From positions 99,816 to 163,815 of the forward strand of contig JBAMDO010000123.1 in assembly GCA_037074765.1 (NCBI GenBank): a DNA stretch of 64,000 nucleotides, written 5' to 3'. Positions 1 through 12,289 of the stretch are shown here, piece after piece. The notes beneath the pieces are model-generated. The model saw nothing but the letters and a program-made list of their open reading frames with translations. It searched no databases and was not told the origin of the DNA. The stretch is from Mansonella perstans. Its lineage: Eukaryota; Nematoda; Chromadorea; Rhabditida; Onchocercidae. The first letter of the stretch is position 1, and each line of letters starts with the position of its first letter. The position numbers and the translations under genes were made by a program.

Positions 1-3000
1 AGATCAGGAACCGAAATTAAAAGTATGTATGAAATGTGAAGAGTAATTCTTCTGTGTTATATAATTATAGCTAATCCAGAAAGCAACCGACAATAGCGGT
101 TTAGAAGTTAGCAGACATCAATTAATTGCTTGAGAGACATTAACTGACATATTACACTACTTCTGAAATTTTCAAAAATGTAACAAGTAGAAATTTTAGA
201 ATATGTTATAAGGCGAAGTTTTTACTCCAAATGAGTAGAGCGATTTTCAGAATGTACGGGTAGCTGTTCAGATTCCGACACTTGCGCTGACGGGTCATAT
301 TGTGTGGAAAATAAATGCTGTGAGTGTACATCAGAAGACTTCACACTTGTTTTGAAAAACCTTACGTTCGATAATGCAGGTCGTTATCGATGTCAAATAT
401 CGAATCAGCCTCAGCAGCTGGAATTTCAGTTAGAGGTTCTCGGTATGCTTTTGATGCCATGGCATTAGGTGGTGAAAGAGAAGGTCTTCCGAACGGTTTA
501 GCAATTTTTGATTGATAATGATGGTGCTAAACAATACGACAGAGAAATCTTTTATAGGTTACATGAAAAATGGGAAGTAGTAGGTATTATTGGACTGTCA
601 AGGTTATATGCTTAGCCAGGTGAGGCATGTAATCATCCTTTCGGTCACATTTCCTCTGCAGTTATGACTTGCTTGTTTTTGTTTTCTGAAATTTGAACTC
701 TTTTATAATCCTAAATTATTTGTTGAAAATAAGGGAAATTTCAGAAAGTGGATTGAAAGGCGGTTTTCATGAAAAGATCAGTTACGATTACAGTAAGTGT
801 TGTGCAAAAAAGGGAATTTCGCCGTTATGTCAAGCAATGTGTAAGCCGAGGGACATGCACATCCATCATTTCGACCCAACAAGGTAGGCAATTAGAAATA
901 GTTTATCCGTGGTATCTTAAATTCTATTTTCGAAAAAGTTCTTTTATTCTTGCATAGTTTTTTGAAGAATATGTGGGGCATTTCATGACAACTTCATAAC
1001 TTTTGATGAAGTTATCCTGGTAATCTATAGAACATGCTAAATTATTTGTTGAAAATAAGGGAAATAAGAACGGTTAAATCCTGCGGGTGCTCCGAGAATG
1101 GCACTAAAATATTTTCGACATATTGAAGATTTTCTAGCAACCGAAAATTTTTTTATCGGTAAAAAAGTCTATTTCAGTTGCAAAACCGATGATTATAAAA
1201 ATTTCTTGTCATGTGCTACGGAAGGTGGCAACAGAAGCCATGTACAATGCTGCAAAACACAATTGGTGCCTTCATTTTGCTACGATTTCTGTTCCGGAAA
1301 CTTCCAAATGTTACGCAAATCTCATCGATTATGCTTGTATTATCTACCGGAAATATTTGAATGTTATAATCGCGCGTACCGTGAGTTTTCCTGAGAATAT
1401 GGTCAAACATATGAGTTTGTTTCTATTTTAAAAATTTTTTCCACAAATTCCGTATTTTAGTGCCGTTTCCGGAACATCCACAGGATTTAACCGTTAATGC
1501 AATTGGGTCAGATGAGCTGCGAGTATGCTGGCGTCCGCCACAACCTCAAACATCGAACAAACATCTTGAAATTGATCATTATACTGTGTATTATAAACAA
1601 ATACCATCATTCCCATTCTTGGGAGGAGATGAGTAAGTTTTTTACGCTTATTTCATCATTGTACTTAAAGTTTATTCATACTCATTTCGTTACTTAGTTT
1701 CTCAGTTGTTCTCCAAAAATGTAGTCTATGACTCCCGTAAATTTTTTTGCCCGTCGTCCTTTCCTTTCATTTTCTTGTCATTTGTTCAATTCACGGTAAA
1801 AAAATTTTCGGCTATTAGAAATTCTTCATTATGTCGAAAATCAAGCGCAGTTTGACATCCACAATTTTTGATAAGAAAATAATATGCGGAAGCCTTACCA
1901 CTTTGCATTAAATTAATAGATTATACTTTACAATTGTTGCAGTGGAATTCCTCTTTTATCCGGTGATTACGAGGAAAGTATCCCAGGTGGAGTGGCTGAA
2001 GATGATGTTGCTAGTGATATTGCACCATCTGACTCTGGATCTTTGAAACGTGGAAAGAGACAAACATGGCTTTTTGTCACTCATGATTCATCCACAAACG
2101 ATTCAACCGTTCGCGAATTCAAGTTTGATGAAGTAATGGAAGCATAGCTTAAGTGCTAATTGCTGTAATTATAATAACTTCTTGTACGAAAAATTTTTGT
2201 TATAAAGCATGCTTTTATTGAAAAACGCTCAAGTTATTCGTCCCAAAAGTTCGGTAAAACAAGTATGAAAAAGCGTAGTATCTAACAGAGATGAAGTAAA
2301 ATTGCAGGTGAATACGACAGACACATGCGTTACATTAAAAGATTTGCGCTCAGCAACGCGTTATATTGTCTATGTAACTGCATCAAATGAATACGGTATG
2401 TCGGTACCATCATCGCGAGCCCTGGCAGCAACGAATGCGATTGTCACACCAACCAATTCAACGTTACCGCAGATCGAGCGTATTTCTTATTCATTTGTTC
2501 AAATTTTTGTAGTACCATTCATTACATTACTTAGTAGCATTGCTGAAGTCGAACGAGACTTTTTTTTTTAATTACCAAAAAACTTTTCTTTTTTTATAAG
2601 GAATTCAACATTGAAAAGAAACCGGAAATTATTATTTCGTGATAAAAAATATTCCGTTTATCATAATTACTCAGTAACTCACGTTCGATCCAAATTTACT
2701 TTTTTCCTATCTTTTTCTGACTAAATTAGAAAACTTTTGTATTTTACCCTGACCGATAGAACTTTAGTTGGATTTGAGCAGAAAACAAGTACCATACTTT
2801 CAAGAAGATTCCTTTGTTCTGTTGTTGCATACTTTGCATAGATTTGCTCAAATCTTTCGCTTTTTCCTATCAAGTAAACCTTTGCGTCGACGACGCTAAC
2901 TGTCAATGTCTTCATATCGCTATGCACAATACCATCACTGCAAAATGTAAAATGCATGTAAAAAAAATTATCATAAGTTAGCTTTGCAGTTATTTTTCCT

Positions 3001-6000
3001 GCTCAATTTCGAGCATTTTGACAATAAATAAGCCATAATTTCAATGAAGACGGTTGCTAGTCGTAACTGTTCATGTTTGTTAGCATTTTATCATGTAAAC
3101 AAAGTATCGTACTCAGTAAAAATCATTGCAAATGTAATGCAGTTGTTAACAATATATGAGCATAGTTTAGCATGATTTCATGATTGGATTGTTCATAATG
3201 TTGTAGACAATTTTAATTAGCTTGTCTTGAAGTTTGCCCAAAAGACAACTATGCCTTTTTCATTTTAGTTTTTTCATTATTGCAGTACCATCGTAAAAAA
3301 TGAAGGCATGCTTATAAAGTTAATCATTTTACGATATTAGTTAAAAGAATGCAGTGTAAGTACAACTGCATACTTTCGCTTAAGGTTTTTGGTATTTTAT
3401 TTTTTAATATATTTCAATCAAACTTTTCCCTTTCGCTAGTGTTCAAAAGTAATGCTTTTCACACTGTCACTTCTTCGTGCATCAGTAATTCTCGAAATAG
3501 GATTTAAGTCTCCGAATCTTAAAATTGATATGATTTTTAAAAAACTTTTATTGTGTACTAAATGAATTTATGTTATTCCAAAATCTTTTTTCTTGAAGAC
3601 TTATATCTACTAATATCACGATTTCTTCCACGAAACTTAAAAATCAACAAGTGTAAACAGTTTCTATTAAATGTAGATGATTATTATTGTAGTAGGTAAT
3701 ACAAATATGTATTTGGGAGTCGTCGTTCATTGTTTTTATCTCAAAAACCTTTTCAGAATGTTGCTCGTCGAACGGGGTATCACCATACTGCGCGTCAAAA
3801 ATGTGCAATGTGAGAACTATTCCAAATGCGCTTGAAACGATTGCTATATCGACATCTTGTCGAACTGAATGGTCCAAAGTTAGTTTTTGAGTTTTTTCTT
3901 TAAAACTTTTTAAAAAGTTTTTTTCTTAAAAGGTTTTTTTTTTTCTTTGAAGTTTTTTTTATTAATCATCGCACCGAAAATTATTTTGGACTGCAAGTTA
4001 CGGAAAATTTAGGAAAGTTCGTGTGGATTGTTAATCTTGTTCTGCATATATATTTAATAGTTTTTCCAGGAAAAATTTTATATGCGGGCGCCTTATGTGG
4101 AGAGTTAACTTGATTTATTGAGACAATTTTTTTCGGATTAATATCGGTTTAATTTACTGGAAAAGATCAAGCAGTCCTAGTGAAACCGATAAAAACGTTG
4201 AGAAAGAAGACTTTATTTCCTGACATTTAGGATGTCGTAGTTTCTTTCCTTTATAATTGTAATAAAATCTATCCGTAATGAATATGCATTTGAAATCATA
4301 ATTCTTGTATGGTTAATAATTGAAGGTAAGTCCATGTCTTGCCGATGGACGTAATCACACGGATTGTTGTAATAAGAAAGGTGTACAGCATGACTGTTTA
4401 AAAATATGTGGTGGAGTTGCTGAACCTCTGACAATGCATTCATTATTGTGTCTCAATTTGGATATCGCTGCAATTTATCAGTGTTTACGACAAGGCTATG
4501 GTGCGGATTCTGGATCATAACATCATCTGATCTTAGACTATAATAGCATCACCTGATCTTAGTCTTAAGAATTTTGTTCCAAACTTTAGCATTTTTTAGA
4601 ACTAGTAAAAATTACTTCGCCTATTTTTAATCTAATCTATTCCTAATCTAATTCTCAAAATATATGATTTTCAGATACACGACCTTCCCCACCGCAGAAT
4701 GTAACCGTAACGACTGTAACAGAAACTTCTGCTGAAATTAAATGGACAGAACCAGCCGTAAATGCGCATCTTGTTGTTTCCTATTCGCTGTTTATGAGAA
4801 AGGATGGCCGGAGCTCAGATGTTATAGAGGTATACCGATTAAGTTTTTCATTAGAGAACGCTGACTTCTATCTTATGCAGATGTACGAGACTGTTCATCA
4901 TGTAGTTTTACACTACCAGAATAATGGAAATAACTGCAATTATGGTGAATTACTGGATGGCTTCATAATTTTAAAGAAAACAGTTTTGAAAGTTGTTTTA
5001 AAGATTGCTTAAAAGGCAGCAGGATAGATTATTGGCAAACCTAGATATAAAATTAGTTGCAGGTGCATAATGTAACTTCACCACATACTGAATATGATCT
5101 TTTACCAGACACTGAATACACTGTCTATTTACAAAGTCACGGAAATACGGGGGATAGTTTGATGTCAACTGCTCAGATTTTCTTCACGCGTCCTTTGATA
5201 TCATCCTTTTGTCCACATGGAGAACCACTGTATGATCCGAATGGACACAGGTATTTTCTATTCTTGGCTAATTTACTTTTTTCATCTTAAAATGAATTTT
5301 TCTGATGGATATCAACTCTTTCAGGTATTATTGTGGTGCTGGCGTAAGGGAATGTCCACCTGGTTATGATTGTGTGGTAGCTGGAACTTCTGAAACTGAT
5401 ACATTTTGCTGTTCCAAACGTTAGCATTTCTTACTGTAGCTGGAATAATAACTAAGAAAATTTCTATAAAAGAAAAAAGACTTTAATTTTGTTTATCGGA
5501 AATGGCATTTGTATTAAGCCAAGCTGAATTTGGACTTCTTATGAATGGATACATTTTTGCCCTATATCATTTCATGAAAGTGTTTCATGAGTACGTTGCT
5601 CTGTTCGTCCTCCCTGATAAATAGTATTTACCTAAGAGAACTACGTTGATTATTCAGATTTCTTTTTGAACTGATGATCAGCACATAGAAGATTATGAAT
5701 GATATTTATTTTTAGCTCTAAATACAAGTTTTGCGAAAGATTGTTGTCGACAACGTGGTGTTTCAACCAATTGTTTGTCCATGTGTTCTAACAGTACTCC
5801 GTTGACATCAGAGTGTTTGGAATATGGTGATATATGGGTTCAGTGCACTTCTGAAGGACATGACCATACGAGATGTTGTGCAGAATCCGGTAATTCTTTA
5901 AAATCAAGTCTTGAGTTATAATCTGCCAGCATACTTTATACAATGAAGGCTTTTGCAGGTATACCGGATGAATGCATTTCGGCTTGCAGACATCCATTTA

Positions 6001-9000
6001 CTTTTAAGAGGGATTGCATAGAATATAGTCCAGTGCTGGCTAAATGCTATTCATGGCTTGCCACAAATCTTCCAAGTGCCGTTACAAATTTGGAAGTGAC
6101 CTCTCGCAATTCGTCTTCAGTTCTATTTTCCTGGGATATACCACCGCAGCGAACTCCAGATACATATCAAATAACACTCAACAAGGGCACCAGTGTATTT
6201 AGGCAGGTTAGATTTTAACAATCTCAATCTTTTCATTTAATTTTAAAAATATGGAAAGACTTTTTTTTTTAAATATAATATCGACTAACTCCTGAACTCT
6301 AAATTCACCAAATTGTCCGGTCAGAGAATGCTTCACTCATTCCAGCGATGGTGCAGCCGCATTTCGAATACAGACATTCTTAAGTGAGAAGTCCATGATA
6401 TCAGTCGTAAAATAATCTGTTTGATCCTTTAAATAACTGAAAATATAATTGATTTGAATTGTCTGATTGTAATCGAACTTTACTTTCTGGAATAATTTCG
6501 ATGAACTGTTTCTTTTATTGTTTGAGTTTTGGTTTATATCATTTAGGTTAACGTTACAACGAATTTTGCTCGTATTGACGATCTCGAACCAAATACAAAT
6601 TATACAGCCTCTGTGATAGCATTTAATAAGTATGGTTCAAGTCCTCAGTCATTCAAAATTTCTTTTGAAACGCTATCTGATAATGGTAAGTATTTTGAAG
6701 ATTTTATATCGAGATAGTTTTCTTTTAAGAAAAGAGAGAATTTTGGGAAAATTCACTTAATCCTCATTGTATCTTATTGTCACAAATTGATATTTCTTCA
6801 AATTTTGTTCAGAGCAAAATGACAGACCCGTGCCACCGTTTGGATTGCATATTGTGTGGAACCATGGACGACGTATAAATATTACATGGAATTGGAGTTC
6901 AGTCCGTTACAACGGACAGAGGATTACTGATCCTGTAACGTACACAGTTAATTATGTCTCGACTGGAAATGCATCTGTTTGGAATTCGGTACTACTTTCA
7001 CACTTAAATTTCTGCAGCTCCATTTTAGGATTAGAACTGAATCTGTATGTGCTATGAAAAAATTTTTTAACTTTTTTTTTTGTAAAATTTTTAACCGATT
7101 TAAAGGAACAAAGAATTAGAATTTGATATGAAGAATGGAAATGATCCCTTCCCTAATTAACCGTTATACTTTTCAGGTTAAAACACAAAATACTTGGTAT
7201 GTAATGGAAAATTTAACGATGAATTCTCTTTACGAAGTATATGTATATGTAAGTGATGGCAATTTGCAGAGCAGAAGTTCATCAGTTGTAACTATGCTTG
7301 CTGTGCCAGGTATCTTCATTTTATACTTGTTTTCATGCGCTAGTAAATTAATTTTGTTTTTAAATTTCATTCTCTTTACGATTTCCTCATTTTGACCATA
7401 TTCGGCATACAATTCTGACCGCAACTGTGATTACCAAATGTGTGAAATATTATCTCAGGATTAGAAGTTAGTGATTTGTGTAGAATACTTGCTAAGTTGA
7501 AAAACTAAATTACACAGTTCAATTTTGGTAAAATTTGAAGCAGAGAAGGTGGCGATATGAGAGACAGGAAGGAGGATAGAATGCATCTAGGTTGATCTAA
7601 TAGTACCATTTCGATCAAGAGCGGTGTTCAAATTAATTAAAGGTATTAGAAGCACTGCTTAGAAATGAAAATTTGAAAACTTTCAAATCGTGCAAAAAAT
7701 GAAGTTCCTACCCTTACTCCAGAAATACTCCAGTAATGAATTTAGATGAATATTCCCTACCAGAGCCGCAGATCACAGTCACACCGGCGAATGTTAATCG
7801 AACCTATCGTGTGAATGAACAAATTGGAGTTAAATGTTCCGTTTACAGTGAACGAATGCTTAATTTGGATTTGTTAATTGGAAAGACACTGGTAATTATT
7901 GCAGTTTTTTTCGAAACAAATTTTTGTTCACAGCAATCGGTGTACACGCTATGATGCTGGAAGATTTCATATTGGGTTCTAAACAATAAATGAAAATATT
8001 TTACGCATCAGATAATTACAACTTTATAAAAATATTACTACCATTGATCTGTTTAAGTCAAATGATTAAGAATAATCTAGACGTGTGATTATGAGAAAAA
8101 ATCCAATACAATAGCTTTTAAGAGAAAGAAATAAATAATTGAAATCGTTTATTGAGTATGCAGTCATTTAAGATCCTTGAAATATATTCGAAGCAAATTA
8201 AAACCTGCATTCAATTTGTAGATACATAGTGAACCGTCAAAGATGACTGTCGAAACATCTTTAAATGTAGATGAAAACAATAATCTCATAACGTGCACGG
8301 TTATGGATACTGATGGCCGTCAGAATCGTGCCCAAATGCATATCTTTGTCCAATGTATGTTTTAAATATCCAAATTTCTTTCAGTCACTACAAAAATTTT
8401 TGAACAAAAAAGAATTTAAAACTGATGCAGTAAAAGTGAAATAGTTATATATCACTTTCATGTATTTCTCAGGATTAGATAGACAAAAAAACATTTTAAC
8501 AATTTCATTTCATTTTTACAGTTGGACCGATAGTAAATATGGTAACGGAACAGATCTATGCTTATGACGATTTATCAGCTGAAATCCAGTGCATCGTACA
8601 AGGTTATCCAGAGCCTATGGTGGAATGGCATTATCGGAAATCACCGAATGCAGCCCGTACGGAACGCCTAAACGACCCAGTTTTTGTGAAGACGACAGCT
8701 TTAAATCAGTATCTGCACACGCTTCTTGTATGTTTTTTAAAAAAATTTTCCTGATAAAATCAGTCATATCTGGCAAAGGTCTGAGAAGGTGAATGTAGGA
8801 AAAGACAAATATAATAATCGAAAGTTTCCCTTTTGTGGAATTTCGAGATTTCTTCTTGCGACTTATTTCATACAGATATTGAATGTTCCATTCAGTCTGT
8901 CTTTTGTGTAAATATGCTGTAGTTCGCTGGTCCGCTTTTCCTCATCGTTAACATTATTAGTTTCTTCAAAAGATGCCTTCCATTTTTAGATACAGAATGT

Positions 9001-10930
9001 AACAGGTCGAAATGGGAGGTACTCTTGCAAAGCAATTGGTGCAGATGGTACTGAGATCACAAAAGATGCCGAATTGAATATTGCAAAAGCTGCCTTACCG
9101 TTGACACCTCGTTTCATATTGCAGGTATCTTTACCTAGTATTTGTTGTACAATTAATACAGTATAGTTCATAATCCACTGCTCATTGAACCGCAAAATAT
9201 TGATAAGAAAATCTCAATATTTTGACAAAAAATTGATATGAAATCAGAAGTCTATTTTAGTGTTGTGTAGAAGCGAAGATATCGGAAAAATGCTTGCGTG
9301 TTTGCTCAGTGAATCCAGAAATCGATGACGATTGTTCAGCTTTTTCAGAAGGTTCTTTTTTTTCCTTCTCTGGCTAAAATGCTGATTTATATTTCGCTAG
9401 TGCTGTAGAAATTCACTATTGTTTCTATAACATGAGTGGTTATGTAGAAATTCACGCTGTAGCAGTGTAGACCACATTTGTTCAATTTGTTCAATTCTGG
9501 AATATGTCGACACGAGTCCTTTTCTGAGGCAAAGAATGGAATGGTGAAGATCCTTCATTTTTTTTTTTAGAAATAATATCTCAAGACTGAAGAATTATTT
9601 TATTTGAAAGAATTATAGGCTTACTGAAATGTGCAAACGACGGTCGAGATCATCGGGCGTGTTGCATGAGGGCACGCATTCCCTCAGATTGCTTAAGTAT
9701 GTGTAACAGTGGCAAGGTTTCGAATAATGAGCTGTGTTCAATATTTGCACCTAGAGCTGTTGCCTGTATGATTAGAGGGCATGAACGAGCGCCTTCACCT
9801 CCGACATTACTTCGCTATGAAAACGTTTCTCCTGATTCAGTCAAGGTTATTTCCGATCTCTGGATGAATTTCATATCAACTTAGCCACCAAAATTACGCG
9901 TTAGGATGAATCGTAGATAGATTTAGCTGAAAACAATTGATTTCAGCAAATTTCGAGTGAACTCTACTTCACCAGTTTGTTATTTTTGGCACTGAAACAT
10001 GAATTGCATCATGTTAATCATTGTAATGCGCACAAACATTCTTCCTCTTCATCTTTTTTCCATACTGTGATATACATTATTCACGAATCCTAGCAGTATT
10101 AGATTTTTAGATATCCTGGACCGAAACAGAAGCTGATCCATATAAGGTATACGCAATATATTATCGTCAGGAAAACAGCGATGGCGACTTTACAGTTGTG
10201 AAAACTGGCAACACAGAAGTTGTCCTAGATGGTCTTGACCCTAACGCAAATTACGACCTTGCGTTAGTCTCTGCGAATGCTCTCGGCCATTCACCATTTC
10301 TGGAAATGAAGATTGTCAACACTTTCGGTAAAGCTTATTCAGTTTCAATTTCCAGTTGGTGAAATGCTTGAATTTTTATGAATTTTAAATTGGTAACTTC
10401 CTGCTTTTAAAATTTACGGAATTTGAGTTGAGGAAATATTACTACATTTCTCTTTAGATGAAAACATGCGGTCTCTTCTATAAAAAATAATGAGTGCAGT
10501 AGTTGGTCGGAATTGGTTATCTCAGTAACACCAAACGAACTGAACGAAGACTTACAGTTTCATTTACAATGCTGGTAAATTAGAATTTAGCAAAGATGTT
10601 CTAGGTTCAGCACGAAGTCATACTTTCGTTTCGGCATTCTTCTTTGCATTTTTGGTCGCTGCAGCAGCATCATTTGTTGTGTATACGATACGGACAAACG
10701 CTTGGTTAAGAGTAGTCCAGAAACTTCATCGCAGTCAGCCACTTTCAGACCGAGATCCATCGGTTGCTTTTGAAAATCCAGGTTACGGTACCGAAGTGCA
10801 GATTCGAGGACTGACACACTCTGATCCAATTGCAGCTACTGAATGGCAGAATGCTGATCTAGAAGTAGCGGATAATTTGCCGACGGAAGCTAATAATGGC
10901 ATGAGGTACGCGAAGCTGAATTCCTCCTAG
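1..10930 (+). CDS. Ig/FN3/DB-module single-pass membrane protein (igdb-like), 3' part of gene
   Basis: Predicted cell-surface adhesion or receptor protein; the 5' end is left of the window. Exons: 1-22, 251-442, 745-883, 1178-1380, 1461-1632, 1943-2132, 2308-2479, 3757-3878, 4326-4500, 4675-4829, 5063-5250, 5325-5419, 5716-5889, 5959-6206, 6547-6685, 6813-6988, 7177-7309, 7734-7891, 8222-8354, 8522-8727, 8990-9124, 9261-9351, 9619-9845, 10111-10327, 10584-10930; all phases agree, giving about 1,402 residues in the window. Domain order: Cys-rich insert plus end of an Ig; DB1 (745-1380); FN3 (1461-2479); DB2 (3757-4500); FN3; Cys-rich CPHG/CPPGYDC segment (5200-5419); DB3 (5716-6060); two FN3; two Ig (7734-9124); DB4 (9261-9800); FN3; transmembrane helix at about 10630-10700; 80-residue cytoplasmic tail with FENPGYG. 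The architecture matches the C. elegans igdb family (C25G4.10-like). The 4500 donor is weak (TATG|GTGCGG). Three of the four DB modules are split by an intron before the second CC half. Ligand unknown. Confidence 0.88.
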
Positions 10931-12289
10931 GAACATTTTTGAACTGAACTCGATCAGTGCTCCCATTAATTTTGCTCATTTTTCTCCTGATAGTTCGATT
11001 GCTTCGTTAAATCGAAATAGTCACCATATTATGACATATTTCCTGTATTTTCATAAACCAAAGATGACGACGCAATAAACGTAAAAGTATTGCGTCTCTT
11101 TCATAAAGCTTATTTTTCTATTATTATTGTTGATACACATGATTGTAATTCTCCAGTATTAACTGGAGAAAAAAATTAAAGAAATTTTCGCGACATTGTT
11201 ACGCTTCCCTCCTTGTTTTCCTTCTCCCCTCTCTTATTTATGCATCATCAAATCTATTTAAATTCATTTAACGAACGGGTTATTCATTTATTCTCGTACT
11301 CTAGATGTTCACTGTATAAACATGTTTTTTCCATTTTTTCTTTTTTTTTAGTTGGATGCCTTTACCACGTTGTACTTATTTGAGAAAAATGGCTTGCTTT
11401 GTTCCTCTACAATATATAAAATATGCCTAAAGTGCACTGTGCTTTGACCATTTGATCTGATATATGTATTCTCTCCTCTTCTTTGGTAGTTCGATCTGGT
11501 ATGTGTATTCTCTTCCCATTTGAGAATATCAATAATATTTTGTCCCAGGAGATAAGGTTAAATGATAAAGGTTAAATGATAAAGACTCTCCTTGATGCAT
11601 GATCCATAGATAGTAGTAAGTGAGGAATTTAAGCAGTACGGCATAAAATTATGATGTCTCCTCCCTTGAGCATATATAAAATTGGTTCTTTGAAATTTTC
11701 GGACAGGATTATCTTAATTAACAACTGCTACTTCTTACATATTATTCTTGAAGCAAAGAACTGATCTGGAAACATGAAGTTGCGATATTGCTTCTATTGC
11801 AAACCGTAACGTGATTATAATGAGTACGGAATAAACGGATTGTATTGTGCATATATCGTTTGCCATAATGGTTAAAATTTTTTTTTTTTTTTTAATACAG
11901 AAAACTATTTTTAAATCAATTTGAAATTTCATGAAACAAATACGTACAAAAAAAAAGCGATCACAGTTAGTTCTCAATACATGTAATGAATGAAAGCAAC
12001 TAACCGAGAGCGAGAGATCTGGAGCACCTTTGCTCGACGTGTGTTAGTTTTCCAGGAATAACAGGGGAGTAGTAAATAGAGATCCAAAAATTACTATTTT
12101 GTAACTACTACGACAAACTGATGAACACATATACTAAATGTAAGGTGAAGCATCAGTTATTTTGTACCTTCAACAACATTAAACGAAATGGTGTATCTGA
12201 ACCTTTCATGAAGAATCTGCATAGACGTTTGTTTAAACCGTTTCTTCCTGCAAAATTGGGTCCATAAGTCGTGTTTGAAAATCCGATTT
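10931..12289. other. Convergent intergenic region between the Ig/FN3/DB gene and ric-3
   Basis: This holds the two 3' UTRs. Visible features are the AATAAA at 11074, a perfect hairpin at 11149-11170, two imperfect copies of a GATCTGxTATxTGTATTCTCT element at 11454 and 11493, and a short tandem repeat (TTAAATGATAAAGG unit) near 11560-11585. I see no coding signal. Confidence 0.6.
11074..11079 (+). terminator. Candidate poly(A) signal for the Ig/FN3/DB gene
   Basis: A canonical AATAAA lies about 145 nt after the stop codon of the Ig/FN3/DB gene. It is the nearest canonical hexamer downstream. A perfect 9-bp hairpin follows about 70 nt later. Confidence 0.5.

Noticed and set aside
3644..3877. 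Minus-strand open frame of 77 codons that looked like a nested gene
   Set aside because: It is the antisense shadow of a real plus-strand exon (3757-3878) that codes for the first half of the second DB module (CCSSNGVSPYC...) and fits the phases on both sides.
10587..10829. Minus-strand 80-codon frame
   Set aside because: Antisense of the TM and cytoplasmic-tail exon of the Ig/FN3/DB gene.
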